From contig NZ_CP120233.1 in assembly GCF_030012985.1 (NCBI RefSeq), positions 3,529,001-3,593,000 on the forward strand: a DNA stretch of 64,000 nucleotides, read 5' to 3'. This stretch comes from Microbulbifer sp. VAAF005. GTDB lineage: Bacteria; Pseudomonadota; Gammaproteobacteria; Pseudomonadales; Cellvibrionaceae. How positions within the stretch are numbered: the stretch's first letter is position 1; every line of letters begins with the position of its first letter. Below, in pieces: positions 38,897 to 48,016 of this stretch. The position numbers were made by a program, and so were the translations under genes. Below the pieces are notes generated by a model that worked only from the letters and a program-made list of their open reading frames with translations, had not been told where the DNA came from and did no database searches.

Positions 38897-40411
38897 ATGC
38901 CCAAGTCCTATATCAAGCGCATTTTAGACGCACGTATTTACGATGTCGCTACCGAGACGCCATTGGAGCAAATGCGCCAACTCTCCCATCGCTTTAACAA
39001 CCGGATTCTGTTGAAGCGCGAAGATCTGCAGCCGGTGTTTTCCTTCAAGATTCGAGGGGCATACAACAAGCTCCTGCAGTTGCCCGCCGAGGAGCGGGCC
39101 CGGGGAGTGATCGCTGCATCGGCGGGCAACCATGCCCAGGGGCTTGCCCTGAGCGCAGCTCAAATGGGAGTACGCGCGACTATAGTGATGCCCAAAACCA
39201 CCCCGCAAATTAAGGTGAGTGCTGTGCGCATGCGCGGTGCCGAAGTCGTGCTACATGGGGATACCTTTGATGAAGCAGCGGCGAGGGCTCGGGAGCTGGT
39301 TGAAGAGCGGGGGCTGGTATTTATCCACCCCTACGATGACCCCGATGTGATCGCCGGCCAGGGCACCGTGGCTATGGAGATGTTACGCCAGCACTCGGGC
39401 AATCTGGACGCGGTGTTTATTCCGGTCGGAGGGGGTGGTTTAGCCGCAGGCATGGCCGCCTATATCAAATATGTACGTCCGGAAACCAAAGTGTACGGTG
39501 TAGAGCCACAGGATGCTGCCTGTCTGGAGGCCGCGCTGAAAGCCGGCGAGCGCGCTCGGCTAGCGGAGGTGGGCTTGTTTGCCGATGGTGTTGCCGTTGC
39601 ACAAATCGGTGAGGAGACCTTCCGGGTTCTGCGCGAAACCGTGGATGGGGTTATCACTGTAAGTACCGATGAAATCTGTGCGGCCATTAAGGATATATTC
39701 GAGGATACACGCTCTATCGCTGAGCCGGCTGGAGCCGTTGGCTTGGCGGGGTTGAAGAAATATTTGGAACAACACGACAATCGCAACGGCACCTTCGCCA
39801 CAGTGTGTAGTGGAGCCAATATTAATTTTGATCGCCTGCGCTACATTAGCGAGCGCACTGAGATCGGTGAAAAGCGCGAGGCGGTTCTCGCGGTAAAAAT
39901 TGCTGAGCAACCGGGAAGTTATCTGCAGTTCTGTCGGGATTTAGGGGACCGTTCAATCACTGAGTTTAACTATCGTTTTGCCAGTGATAACGAAGCGCAT
40001 ATCTTTGTGGGTCTGCAGGTGGTATCTGAGGAAGACCGCAGCCAATTGGTTAGTCAGCTTGAGTCCAAAGATTATCAGGTTACCGATCTCACCGATAACG
40101 AAATGGCGAAACTGCATATTCGCCATTTAGTGGGAGGTAGAGTACCGGGCTTGCCCGATGAGGTCATTTATCGCTTTGAATTTCCCGAGCGTCCGGGGGC
40201 CTTGCGCAAGTTCCTCGAGCATCTTGCCGGGCGCTGGAATATAACCCTGTTTCACTATCGCAACCACGGGGCAGCTTATGGGCGGGTTTTGGTTGGGTTA
40301 CAGGTAGAGCCGGCTGCGCGGGGCGAGTTGCAGGCACTGCTACATCAGCTTCACTTTCGTTTTTGGGACGAAACGGAGAACCCGGCTTATCGCTTATTTT
40401 TGGGCGCTTAA
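38897..40411 (+). CDS. ilvA: Biosynthetic threonine ammonia-lyase
   Basis: 504 residues. The PLP lysine is in FSFKIRGAYNK near residue 52; SAGNHAQGLALSA and the glycine-rich VGGGGLAAGMAAY bind the cofactor phosphate. The C-terminal third has two ACT-like regulatory modules (starting near 325 and 420), as in the isoleucine-inhibited biosynthetic enzyme. It turns threonine into 2-oxobutanoate, the first step to isoleucine. Monocistronic and divergent from rpiA. Confidence 0.96.
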   Translation: MPKSYIKRILDARIYDVATETPLEQMRQLSHRFNNRILLKREDLQPVFSFKIRGAYNKLLQLPAEERARGVIAASAGNHAQGLALSAAQMGVRATIVMPKTTPQIKVSAVRMRGAEVVLHGDTFDEAAARARELVEERGLVFIHPYDDPDVIAGQGTVAMEMLRQHSGNLDAVFIPVGGGGLAAGMAAYIKYVRPETKVYGVEPQDAACLEAALKAGERARLAEVGLFADGVAVAQIGEETFRVLRETVDGVITVSTDEICAAIKDIFEDTRSIAEPAGAVGLAGLKKYLEQHDNRNGTFATVCSGANINFDRLRYISERTEIGEKREAVLAVKIAEQPGSYLQFCRDLGDRSITEFNYRFASDNEAHIFVGLQVVSEEDRSQLVSQLESKDYQVTDLTDNEMAKLHIRHLVGGRVPGLPDEVIYRFEFPERPGALRKFLEHLAGRWNITLFHYRNHGAAYGRVLVGLQVEPAARGELQALLHQLHFRFWDETENPAYRLFLGA

Positions 40412-40655
40412 ACCATCTCTTTCGGTTACCTGAGAAAGGCGTCTCATTTATTGAAAGGTGTATAGACTGCAAATCCTGTTTTGTCGAACTTGCTTGTCTA
40501 ATTTTGAGACAAAAAACTCATAAAATATCCAATAAACGGTTACTATTACGCCGCTTCTTGAGTATTGTCTATTCGCGTGGAACTTTTGCTGTGGCTTTGG
40601 TCATAAGCGGGGCGAAACGCATATAAAAACAAAATTATCGTACAGGATGGTCCCA

Positions 40656-40793
40656 ATGAAAGCCGATGCGCTGACAATCGCTGTGGTTGTCTTTGTCGCG
40701 GGCGTTCTGTTGAGTACCAGTGGTTTATCTGAGGTATTTTCTTCCGAAGCTGAACCGCCGGCTGCTCTGCAACAGGGAGTGGTTACCCGTTAG
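40656..40793 (+). CDS. Small single-span membrane protein (45 residues)
   Basis: ATG preceded by AGGATGG at good spacing. MKADALTIAVVVFVAGVLLS is one membrane helix, followed by a short acidic part (SEVFSSEAEPP). It is closed by a strong terminator at 40,831-40,867, and a TATAAA-like box lies near 40,622, so it looks like a one-gene transcript. Family not recognised. The gap between ilvA and this gene shows nothing else. Confidence 0.6.
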   Translation: MKADALTIAVVVFVAGVLLSTSGLSEVFSSEAEPPAALQQGVVTR

Positions 40794-40830
40794 GCTGATG
40801 CCGGGGGGCGCTCTGCCCACGAGCAAACAC

Positions 40831-40866
40831 AAAAAAAGCCGGACACCCAGGTGTCCGGCTTTTTTT
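40831..40866. terminator. Bidirectional rho-independent terminator
   Basis: AAAAAAAGCCGGACACC and GGTGTCCGGCTTTTTTT form a 17-bp perfect stem with a two-base loop, between the small membrane gene and the convergent 5-formyl-THF cyclo-ligase gene. Confidence 0.93.
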
Positions 40867-40885
40867 GTGCTCCGCCAATCACTTT

Positions 40886-41464
40886 TTAGCGGCAGCGATA
40901 AATCCTTTGCTCAGTCACCACCATATCCAGTGGAATATCCCAATTGTCCGTGGGTAAGTTATCCACACACTGTAGATGGTGCGCTGCGCCAATAAGTTGT
41001 GGCCCCGTGCCTGGAAATAACTGTTTGCGCTCAAAAGTACGGTCGTAGAAACCGGCCCCCATTCCCAGGCGTGCTCCACCGGGATCGAAGGCGACGAGGG
41101 GAACTAAAACCAGATCCAGGAGCTTGGGAGCGCGGTAAGTCGTGCGCACTGGCTCCGGAATGCGATAGCGATTGCGAAAAGCCAGGGGTTCGCCTTGCCA
41201 ACGCCTGAACCGGAGGTGGGGGTGTGGTTCTGCCGGCAGCTGTGGCAAATAAAAATGTTTTTGTGGAAAACGTTGCAGCAGGTAGCGGACATCCAGCTCG
41301 CCATCAGTCGGCCAATAGATACCGACATGCGCTGCTCGATTCATTTGTGGGATACGGCTCAGGAGAGTGATGGCTGCACGGCCATGCAAACGCTGTTGAT
41401 AGGCGCTGAGTTCCCGTCGCCCCGCGCGCATACGGCGGCGCAGTTGCGTTTTGGTTTCAGTCAT
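40886..41464 (-). CDS. fau: 5-formyltetrahydrofolate cyclo-ligase
   Basis: 192 residues. The N-terminal LRRRMRAGRRELSAYQQR binds ATP, and GARLGMGAGFYDRTFE is the folate and ATP site of the family. It converts 5-formyl-THF to 5,10-methenyl-THF with ATP. As in E. coli (ygfA/fau), it lies directly downstream of the 6S RNA gene and is probably cotranscribed with it; the folate link to the nearby glycine cleavage genes is functional, not operonic. Confidence 0.94.
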   Translation of the reverse strand: MTETKTQLRRRMRAGRRELSAYQQRLHGRAAITLLSRIPQMNRAAHVGIYWPTDGELDVRYLLQRFPQKHFYLPQLPAEPHPHLRFRRWQGEPLAFRNRYRIPEPVRTTYRAPKLLDLVLVPLVAFDPGGARLGMGAGFYDRTFERKQLFPGTGPQLIGAAHHLQCVDNLPTDNWDIPLDMVVTEQRIYRCR

Positions 41465-41492
41465 TGTGGGAAGAGAAGAGCGTGAAGAAATA

Positions 41493-41671
41493 GGGTACCC
41501 CGAGTGTGCGGCTGTAGACGGAGCCTTGAACCGTAAGGTTCAAGGTGGTGGGATCCGGAGTACATAAGGCTTTCCGCTACAAGGCGGACTTGCACACCAG
41601 CACTCGCTGGAAACCACCGGGGTAAGATTATCGGCTCAAGGACATAGTCTGCTGGCCAACACCCCAGGGTA
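41493..41671 (-). ncRNA. ssrS: 6S RNA
   Basis: The minus strand between zapA and the cyclo-ligase gene reads as 6S RNA. The 5' ACCCTGGGGTGTT pairs with the 3' CTCGGGGTACCC end, and the conserved TGAGCCGATA, GAAAGCCTTA and ACCTTGAACC/GGTTCAAGG hairpin parts occur in the usual order. Its length of about 180 fits. It mimics an open promoter and binds sigma70 RNA polymerase in stationary phase. Ends were set from pairing and from the promoter (TATAAT seven bases before the 5' end), so they are good to a few bases. Confidence 0.95.
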
Positions 41672-41678
41672 TGAACCA

Positions 41679-41707
41679 ATTATAACTTGTAGAGCGGGGG
41701 CTGTTAA
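41679..41707 (-). promoter_or_regulatory. Sigma70 promoter of 6S RNA
   Basis: On the minus strand TTAACA (41,702-41,707) and a perfect TATAAT (41,679-41,684) are separated by exactly 17 bases, and the 6S RNA starts about seven bases later. Confidence 0.85.
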
Positions 41708-41757
41708 CCAGAAATTTAGATGAAATGACCAGTAGCAGAAAGTGGCTTCTTGTCACC

Positions 41758-42087
41758 TTACTCCTGAAGTTTTTCTTCCGAGTCTATTTCGCCCAGTGCG
41801 TTTTGCACCTTATCAGTAAGTCGCTCCAACATTTCCTCTTGCAGGGGAATGGAGCTGAGCTCAGCTTTCGCCTGGATAAGCTCGTGAGCAATATTAAGCG
41901 CTGCCATTACGGCGATACGCTCTAAGCCGATGACAGTACCCGTTGCGCGGATGCGGGACATGCGTTCGTGTAGCAGGTGTGCCGAAGCCTGTAGTCCGGC
42001 GCGCTCGCTTTCCGCGCAGGCGACACGGTACTCTTTATCGAGAATAGAAACAGTTACAGTTTCGGAGGGTGATGCGGTTTCAGACAT
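41758..42087 (-). CDS. zapA: Cell division protein ZapA
   Basis: 109 residues. The N-terminal VTVSILDKEYRVAC and the SAHLLHERMSRIR segment match ZapA, followed by a coiled coil that drives tetramer formation (ALNIAHELIQAKAELS). It binds and bundles FtsZ at the division site. Its start overlaps the TGA of the zapB-like gene (TGATG), so the two are coupled. Upstream of 6S RNA, as in most gammaproteobacteria. Confidence 0.94.
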   Translation of the reverse strand: MSETASPSETVTVSILDKEYRVACAESERAGLQASAHLLHERMSRIRATGTVIGLERIAVMAALNIAHELIQAKAELSSIPLQEEMLERLTDKVQNALGEIDSEEKLQE

Positions 42088-42290
42088 CAGGTATCTTGCG
42101 TTAGCCCCTTAAGACGGTTAATCATAGCTTCTACCCGCGAGCGGGCGGCCTCGTTATTTTTTATCAGGCGCTGGCGTTCACGCAGCCAGTCGGCTTCCTG
42201 CCGGCGTAATTCACGATTGTCATCCGCCAATTGTTGACAGCGGGCAATGAGTGAATCCACGGTGCTTTCTAGCGCTTGCAGCTTATCCAT
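42087..42290 (-). CDS. ZapB-like coiled-coil protein (TIGR02449 type)
   Basis: 67 residues from the ATG at 42,290 (AGGAAAT upstream); a longer start at 42,329 adds an unlikely tail. The whole chain is a coiled coil (LQALESTVDSLIARCQQLAD, then RELRRQEADWLRERQRLI). Proteins of this kind sit next to zapA in pseudomonads and relatives and are thought to act at the division ring like ZapB. Coupled to zapA by overlapping codons. Confidence 0.85.
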   Translation of the reverse strand: MDKLQALESTVDSLIARCQQLADDNRELRRQEADWLRERQRLIKNNEAARSRVEAMINRLKGLTQDT

Positions 42291-42498
42291 ATTTCCTGCA
42301 TTTGAGGTCGACGTCTGAGTTCGCAACACGACAGACTGCGAGGGATTCCGCTACTATATTGCCGGCGTATTGGTGGGTCAATCGCTGCACCTGCGCGGAC
42401 AATCACAAAATTGTCTCTTAATGCCTCAAATTCCCGGTTTGGCACCAGTGTGACGGCCGGATTGAAAAGCCTAATTTACAAAAAGCTGTACGGTAACC

Positions 42499-43053
42499 AT
42501 GACTTCTGAAGCTAGCCGATTTGAACTCCTCGCCAACGCCATTCTCTCAGCTGGGGGGCAGGCTGACCCCAGTGAATTGCACGGTTTTATCTGTGGCATT
42601 TTGGCGGCGGGCGAGCGACCGGACAAACAGCGTTGGCAGAATGAGCTGGCCGGATTGCTCGATGTGGAAGCGGTGCCGGCAGATCTCAATCGGGATTTTT
42701 TCCAGCTGACTGAGGAAAGCCACAAGCAGCTCGACGGCTCTAACTTCGATTTTCAGTTGGTGCTGTGCGATGACGAAGATGTTGTCTCCCGCGCTCTGGC
42801 GCTGGGTCATTGGTGCGATGGGTTCCTGCACGGCTTTGGTGTCGGCGGGGCCCGGGAAAAATTGATGCCCACCAGTGACGAAGCTTTAAAAGATATAAGT
42901 GCCATCGCCCAATTGGATGCCGAACATGTTGAAGAGGGTGAGGAGACGGAGCTGCAACTGGTGGAACTGCAGGAATACGTGCGAGTAGCCGTACTCAATA
43001 TATTTACTGAGGTAAGGGGTAAGGACTCCAATAGCGAGCCCACCATTCACTGA
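42499..43053 (+). CDS. UPF0149 (YgfB/YecA) family protein
   Basis: 184 residues. SELHGFICGILAAGERPDKQ and the later HWCDGFLHGFGVGG are signature motifs of UPF0149. The E. coli YgfB has no firm enzymatic role; in Pseudomonas aeruginosa YgfB affects beta-lactam resistance through ampDh3 expression. First gene of the plus-strand operon ygfB-pepP-ubiH-ubiI; its TGA overlaps the pepP ATG (ATGTCT after CTGATG). Confidence 0.92.
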   Translation: MTSEASRFELLANAILSAGGQADPSELHGFICGILAAGERPDKQRWQNELAGLLDVEAVPADLNRDFFQLTEESHKQLDGSNFDFQLVLCDDEDVVSRALALGHWCDGFLHGFGVGGAREKLMPTSDEALKDISAIAQLDAEHVEEGEETELQLVELQEYVRVAVLNIFTEVRGKDSNSEPTIH

Positions 43054-44405
43054 TGTCTAAGACCCCGAAAACCACAGCGGGAATCAGTCGATCTGAGTAC
43101 GCCCGCCGACGCAACAGCCTGATGGCAGAATTGCCCGCAGGTAGTTTGGCAATCGTGTCATCTGCTGGGGAGCAACTGCGTTCCCGGGATACTTATTTTC
43201 CGTTTCGCCAGGACAGTGATTTTTTGTATCTCACTGGGTTTGATGAACCGGAAGCGCTGCTGGTTTTGGTGCCGGGACGAACACAGGGAGAAACCTTGTT
43301 GTTCTGTCGCGAGCGCGATGCGGAAAAAGAAAAGTGGGATGGCCCGCGCCTGGGGCCGGAGCGCGCGATGCAGCAGTGCGGCTTGAACGATGCATTTCCC
43401 ATCGGTGATCTCGATGATATTTTGCCGGGGCTGCTAGAAGGGCGCGAGCTGCTCTATTTCCCCATGGGCCGCTACGCCCATTTGGATAAGCGACTCCGCA
43501 ATTACCTGGAGCGGATTACCGCAGCGCCGGATACCGGGGGTGCACCGGAAATGGTCGACCTCGATTACCAGTTGCGGGAAATGCGACTGATTAAGTCAGC
43601 CCAGGAAATTCGCTTAATGGAGCAGGCGGCCAAAATCAGTGCCGAGGCACACAGCCGGGCTATGACCCGATGCCAGCCGGGCCTTTACGAATACCAGCTA
43701 GAGGCTGCCCTCCTGCATACCTTTGTCGACTCCGGAGCCCGGGAAACAGCCTATCCCACTATCGTTGGGGGTGGTGGCAATGCGTTGGTGATGCATTATT
43801 GCAGTAACAATGCCCAGTTGCGCGATGGGGACTTGGTGCTGGTGGATGCGGGGTGTGAGTACCGTGGTTATGTGGCCGATATTACTCGCACCTATCCGGT
43901 TAATGGTTCATTTAGCGGACCGCAGCGCGCACTTTATGAGATCGTTTTGGCGGCACAGCAAGCGGCGATTGAACAGGTTTCAGTGGGCAATCACTGGGAC
44001 CATCCCCACGCTGCCAGTGTTGAGATAATCACTCAGGGGTTGGTCGATTTAGGACTGTTGCGAGGCGACACCCAGGGGTTGATAGAGTCTGGCGCTTATC
44101 GGCAGTTTTATATGCACCGGGTTGGCCATTGGCTGGGCATGGATGTGCACGATGTGGGTGATTATCGCATTCATGGAGCTTGGCGCCAGCTGGAAGCCGG
44201 AATGGTAATGACGGTCGAACCCGGAATTTATGTCCCGGAGGACGATGAGAGTATTCCCGCAGAATTTCGCGGGATCGGGATTCGAATTGAAGATGATGTC
44301 GCACTTACCAATAGAGGGCCTCAGATCCTCTCAGCAGCGGCTCCAAAAGCGATTGAAGATATTGAATACACCATGCTTCACGGGCGGGACTTACTGACCC
44401 GTTAG
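43053..44405 (+). CDS. pepP: Xaa-Pro aminopeptidase P
   Basis: 450 residues, a little longer than the E. coli enzyme. The N-terminal domain (to about 175) is followed by a pita-bread metal domain with ligands in LVLVDAGCEYRGYVADIT, HRVGHWLGMDVHDVG, TVEPGIYVPE and GIRIEDDVALT. It removes an N-terminal residue before proline, with two manganese ions. It lies in the conserved ygfB-pepP-ubiH-ubiI operon, so its presence tells about gene order rather than about ubiquinone. Confidence 0.95.
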   Translation: MSKTPKTTAGISRSEYARRRNSLMAELPAGSLAIVSSAGEQLRSRDTYFPFRQDSDFLYLTGFDEPEALLVLVPGRTQGETLLFCRERDAEKEKWDGPRLGPERAMQQCGLNDAFPIGDLDDILPGLLEGRELLYFPMGRYAHLDKRLRNYLERITAAPDTGGAPEMVDLDYQLREMRLIKSAQEIRLMEQAAKISAEAHSRAMTRCQPGLYEYQLEAALLHTFVDSGARETAYPTIVGGGGNALVMHYCSNNAQLRDGDLVLVDAGCEYRGYVADITRTYPVNGSFSGPQRALYEIVLAAQQAAIEQVSVGNHWDHPHAASVEIITQGLVDLGLLRGDTQGLIESGAYRQFYMHRVGHWLGMDVHDVGDYRIHGAWRQLEAGMVMTVEPGIYVPEDDESIPAEFRGIGIRIEDDVALTNRGPQILSAAAPKAIEDIEYTMLHGRDLLTR

Positions 44406-44469
44406 AAGTGATTGTTGGATTGTTCGGCCAATAATATTTCAATGCCGAATAATCAAAGGGGGAATTGGG

Positions 44470-45708
44470 ATGGGTGAGTCGGCGCGTAAAGTAGATGTGG
44501 CCATTGTCGGTGGCGGTATGGCGGGAGCCAGCCTGGCATTGATGTTGTCACATTTTTGTCCTCAACTCAGTGTGGCGCTCCTGGAGCAGAGAGCACTGCC
44601 GGATGCCGCTGCCAGTATTCAGTTGCCGAGTTTCGACACGCGAGCCACAGCCATTGCCGCAGGCAGCTTGCAGTTGTTTGCGGAGCTTGGACTCTGGCCT
44701 GCTCTGCAAGCCTATAGCGCCCCGATTGATCGTATTCATGTGAGTGACCGGGGGCATGCATTTGGCGCCGCCCTCTCGACCCGTGAGGGACAGGGAGTCA
44801 ACTTTGAGGGCATTCTGGGTGCAGTGATAGAAAATGCAGCGCTGGGCCCGATTCTCCACAGTGCACTGACTAGCACTTCCACCCAATTATTAGCGCCGGC
44901 GCAGGTTACTGACATTAACATGACCTCTGCGGGCGCAAACCTGTTGTGGCGATCCGGTGAGAATTCCCCCGATGAGGCACTGTCCTGCGGATTGGTGGTC
45001 GTTGCCGATGGGGTGAACTCTCCCCTTTGCCGCCAGCTGGGAATAGAAATCAGCTCGGTTAAGTACCCTCAGAGAGCGCTGGTCGCTACGGTCGCTCTGC
45101 AACAGCCTCACCAAGGTGTGGCTTACGAGCGCTTCACCCGAATGGGGCCCATGGCACTTTTACCGCTGCCAGATAGAGAAGGGCAGCACCGCGCGGCACT
45201 AGTGTGGGCTTGCGAGGAAGCAGAAGCTGAGCGTGTCGGTGTAATGCCTGAGGCTGAACGCCTGAAAAAACTGCAGCAGGTATTTGGCTGGCGTGCCGGA
45301 CGTTTTATTAAGGTTGGAGCCGTTCAGGGGTATCCACTGAGTTTATCTATCGCCCAGGAACAGTGGCGCCGTAATGTGGTGTTGATGGGCAATTGCGCCC
45401 ACTTTCTGCACCCAGTAGCAGGGCAGGGTTTTAACCTGACTCTGCGGGACTGTTATGGATTGGCACAAGCGCTGTCGACAGTGACGTCGGATACATTGCC
45501 AGGGCGGCTCGATTTCCTGCAGAAATACGGAGAAATGCGCCAGCTGGACCAGCAATTGACGATTGGATTCAGTGACCGTATTCCCACACTGTTTTCCTCT
45601 TCCGGTTGGCTGCAACAGGGAATTCGTCAGTTGGGAATGCTCGGCCTTACAATGGTCCCGCCGCTGCGCCGGGAGTTTGTCAGTCAAGCGGCGGGATTTG
45701 GGCTTTAA
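44470..45708 (+). CDS. ubiH: 2-octaprenyl-6-methoxyphenol hydroxylase
   Basis: 412 residues. The FAD motif VAIVGGGMAGASLALML is at the N-terminus, and the second FAD motif GNCAHFLHPVAGQGFNL is in the last third. It is a flavin monooxygenase that hydroxylates the ubiquinone ring at C1. The assignment as UbiH rather than UbiI rests on its position directly after pepP and on the GNCAH form. Third gene of the operon; 64 bases after pepP. Confidence 0.92.
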   Translation: MGESARKVDVAIVGGGMAGASLALMLSHFCPQLSVALLEQRALPDAAASIQLPSFDTRATAIAAGSLQLFAELGLWPALQAYSAPIDRIHVSDRGHAFGAALSTREGQGVNFEGILGAVIENAALGPILHSALTSTSTQLLAPAQVTDINMTSAGANLLWRSGENSPDEALSCGLVVVADGVNSPLCRQLGIEISSVKYPQRALVATVALQQPHQGVAYERFTRMGPMALLPLPDREGQHRAALVWACEEAEAERVGVMPEAERLKKLQQVFGWRAGRFIKVGAVQGYPLSLSIAQEQWRRNVVLMGNCAHFLHPVAGQGFNLTLRDCYGLAQALSTVTSDTLPGRLDFLQKYGEMRQLDQQLTIGFSDRIPTLFSSSGWLQQGIRQLGMLGLTMVPPLRREFVSQAAGFGL

Positions 45709-45758
45709 AAGGTGCAGGGTCGGGGACGGCTGCTGCTACTTCAGCGGAATTGGCTTTT

Positions 45759-46997
45759 ATGAACAGACATCGTTTGGATTTTGCCATTGTGGGTGCGGGC
45801 ATGGTGGGCATGGCCCAGGCAGCGCTGCTGGCAGTTCGGCACCCGGGCATGCGTCTGGCCTTGCTGGAGGCGTCCCCGGAGACAACGCCGCAATTGTCAC
45901 CGCAGTATGAACCCCGCGTGGTGGCTCTGACACAGGCCTCCCGCGAGCTGCTCGAAGAGGTGGGAGCCTGGGATGATATTGCCAGCCGCCGCGCCTGCCC
46001 CTATGTGGAAATGCGGGTTTGGGATGCAGATGGAACCGGCTCAGTAAGCTTTAACAGCCGCGATGTGCAGCTGCCGAATCTCGGTCATATCGTCGAGAAT
46101 AATGTCATTGTCGCCGCGTTAAGAGCACGGCTGGAAACCCTGCCCAACGTGGAGTTGGTCAATGGTTTTCGCCTGGAGAGCTGGTGGCGCGACTGCGGAC
46201 TCTGGCATTTACAGCCTCGCGGTGAAGACCGCTTAAATGAAGAGGATGGCCTGCGCGAGCAACCTGAGATAGTGCGTACCCGCCTGTTAATCGGTGCCGA
46301 TGGCGCCCGCTCTAAAGTGCGGGACTTACTGCATATCCGCTCCCAGGATACCGATTACCATCAAACTGCGTTGGTGTGTGTCGCGCGCAGTGAGAAATCT
46401 CACCGTCACACCGCTTGGCAGCGTTTTTTACAAACGGGTCCACTGGCATTTTTACCTCTCGCGGGGTTGGGGGATGACAATCACTGCGCCGTGGTTTGGT
46501 CTGCGGATGAAGAGCTGGCGCAAGAGCTATTGATGCTGGATGACCAGGCCTTTGCCCTGAACCTGGAAAAAGCCTTTGAGAGCCGTTTGGGCAAAGTGGA
46601 ATCCGTCAGTGAGCGCTTTTCCTTCCCCCTGCGCGCGCGCCATGCGGAACGTTATCGCGGCCCTGGCGCTGTATTGGTGGGAGACGCCGCCCACAGTATC
46701 CACCCCCTCGCGGGCCAGGGTGTAAATCTTGGGCTGCAGGATGTGCGGGTGTTGGCAGATGAAATTGACCGCGCTATGGCGCGCGGCCTGGAGCCCTCTC
46801 ACTCTTCAGTGTTGGCCCGCTACGAACGCCGCCGTCGCGGCGACAACGCCGCCACTATGAAAGCGATGAGCGCCTTTAAGTCTTTGTTCGGTGCTGGTGA
46901 TGTGCACTGGCGCTGGCTGCGTAACACTGGGTTGAGCATGGTAGATGCCAGCCCCATGTTAAAGAAGCGGATTATTATGCGGGCTATGGCTGTTTAG
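45759..46997 (+). CDS. ubiI: 2-octaprenylphenol hydroxylase (UbiI/VisC)
   Basis: 412 residues from the ATG at 45,759; a longer frame back to 45,606 overlaps ubiH and has no family match. FAD motifs are FAIVGAGMVGMAQAALLA and GDAAHSIHPLAGQGVNLG. It is the C5 hydroxylase of ubiquinone synthesis and is paralogous to UbiH next to it. Last gene of the ygfB-pepP-ubiH-ubiI operon. Confidence 0.92.
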   Translation: MNRHRLDFAIVGAGMVGMAQAALLAVRHPGMRLALLEASPETTPQLSPQYEPRVVALTQASRELLEEVGAWDDIASRRACPYVEMRVWDADGTGSVSFNSRDVQLPNLGHIVENNVIVAALRARLETLPNVELVNGFRLESWWRDCGLWHLQPRGEDRLNEEDGLREQPEIVRTRLLIGADGARSKVRDLLHIRSQDTDYHQTALVCVARSEKSHRHTAWQRFLQTGPLAFLPLAGLGDDNHCAVVWSADEELAQELLMLDDQAFALNLEKAFESRLGKVESVSERFSFPLRARHAERYRGPGAVLVGDAAHSIHPLAGQGVNLGLQDVRVLADEIDRAMARGLEPSHSSVLARYERRRRGDNAATMKAMSAFKSLFGAGDVHWRWLRNTGLSMVDASPMLKKRIIMRAMAV

Positions 46998-47047
46998 TTG
47001 TAGCTCGGATTTTGACTCAGATTCTATTAGAAAAAAGGTTGTGATAA

Positions 47048-48016
47048 GTGAGCCAATGGATAACCGTTTATTCTTTCCCGATGGAGAAAGAATTGACGGA
47101 ATTAGCCCGTTTTATACAAAGTCACGGTTTGCCAGTACGAATTATTGAAAAAGGCAAACAACAATGCGTAATCGCCGAAGATACTAAATTGGCGGAACTC
47201 TTAAGGCCACTGATTAGTCACTGGGATACTGAAAAAATAGATCTTGATTTTTATTTTTCTCAGTTGATCCGGGATTTGGAAATTAATGAAGTGGATTCAG
47301 AGTTAAATGAATCTGAAGGCAAGGAGAGTAGCGAGCCAGATTCTGAAAGGGGTGAGAGGACTTACTATATACCAAGCTTCCCTCTGGATAGTACCCCTTT
47401 CACTTTTCTGTTAATTGCTCTTTGTTTTCTGGGGTGGTTTTTATTCACTAGTAGCTTGGCGGGCTTGCTTTTAATTACTCCTGACCCGGCTGGCACTAGC
47501 GTTGGTCAGTCAACATTGGCCAAGCACTTGCAGGAAGGTGAGTATTGGAGGTTGTGGAGCCCTGCAATTGTACATTTTTCATTCTTGCAGGCCCTTATGA
47601 ATGCTTTAGCCTTATGGATTTTAGCCCGGCCAATTGAAGTTCGAGGAGGGGCCTCAGTTTTAATTGCGTTGGTGGTGCTTGGAGGGCTTGTGGCAAACCT
47701 CACACAGTTCTTGTGGGCTCCACAGTCCTATTTTGCCGGCATGTCGGGAGTAATTTACACACTTGTTGGTTTTGCTTTGGTAGTTCAGCGTTGGCAACCT
47801 GCTTGGCAGGATATTCCTAGGAGTATTTTACTCGTAATGACTGCTTGGCTTGTTCTAAGTGCGTTGGGGATATTTGGTTTCATTTTGGGGGTTAATTTTG
47901 CCAACCCAGCAAATGTTGGAGGGCTACTCAGTGGATTGCTGAGTGGACTGATTTATTGCGCAATAGGTGGAGCGCGAAACTTTTATTCTGGTGATATTTA
48001 CGCTCGAGAATTATGA
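47048..48016 (+). CDS. Rhomboid-family membrane protein, probably proteolytically dead
   Basis: 322 residues. The N-terminal soluble domain resembles the GlpG cytosolic domain, then a linker rich in Ser/Glu, then six membrane segments. The rhomboid nucleophile is present in AGMSGVIY (Ser233), and VHFSFLQALMNALAL matches the H-x-x-x-H-x-x-x-N segment with the second His replaced by Gln. The catalytic His, expected in the last helix as AxAHxxG, is Asn289 in ANPANVGGLLSG (AAT instead of CAT). Without it the Ser-His dyad cannot form. It overlaps the next gene by four bases. Confidence 0.85.
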   Translation: MSQWITVYSFPMEKELTELARFIQSHGLPVRIIEKGKQQCVIAEDTKLAELLRPLISHWDTEKIDLDFYFSQLIRDLEINEVDSELNESEGKESSEPDSERGERTYYIPSFPLDSTPFTFLLIALCFLGWFLFTSSLAGLLLITPDPAGTSVGQSTLAKHLQEGEYWRLWSPAIVHFSFLQALMNALALWILARPIEVRGGASVLIALVVLGGLVANLTQFLWAPQSYFAGMSGVIYTLVGFALVVQRWQPAWQDIPRSILLVMTAWLVLSALGIFGFILGVNFANPANVGGLLSGLLSGLIYCAIGGARNFYSGDIYAREL

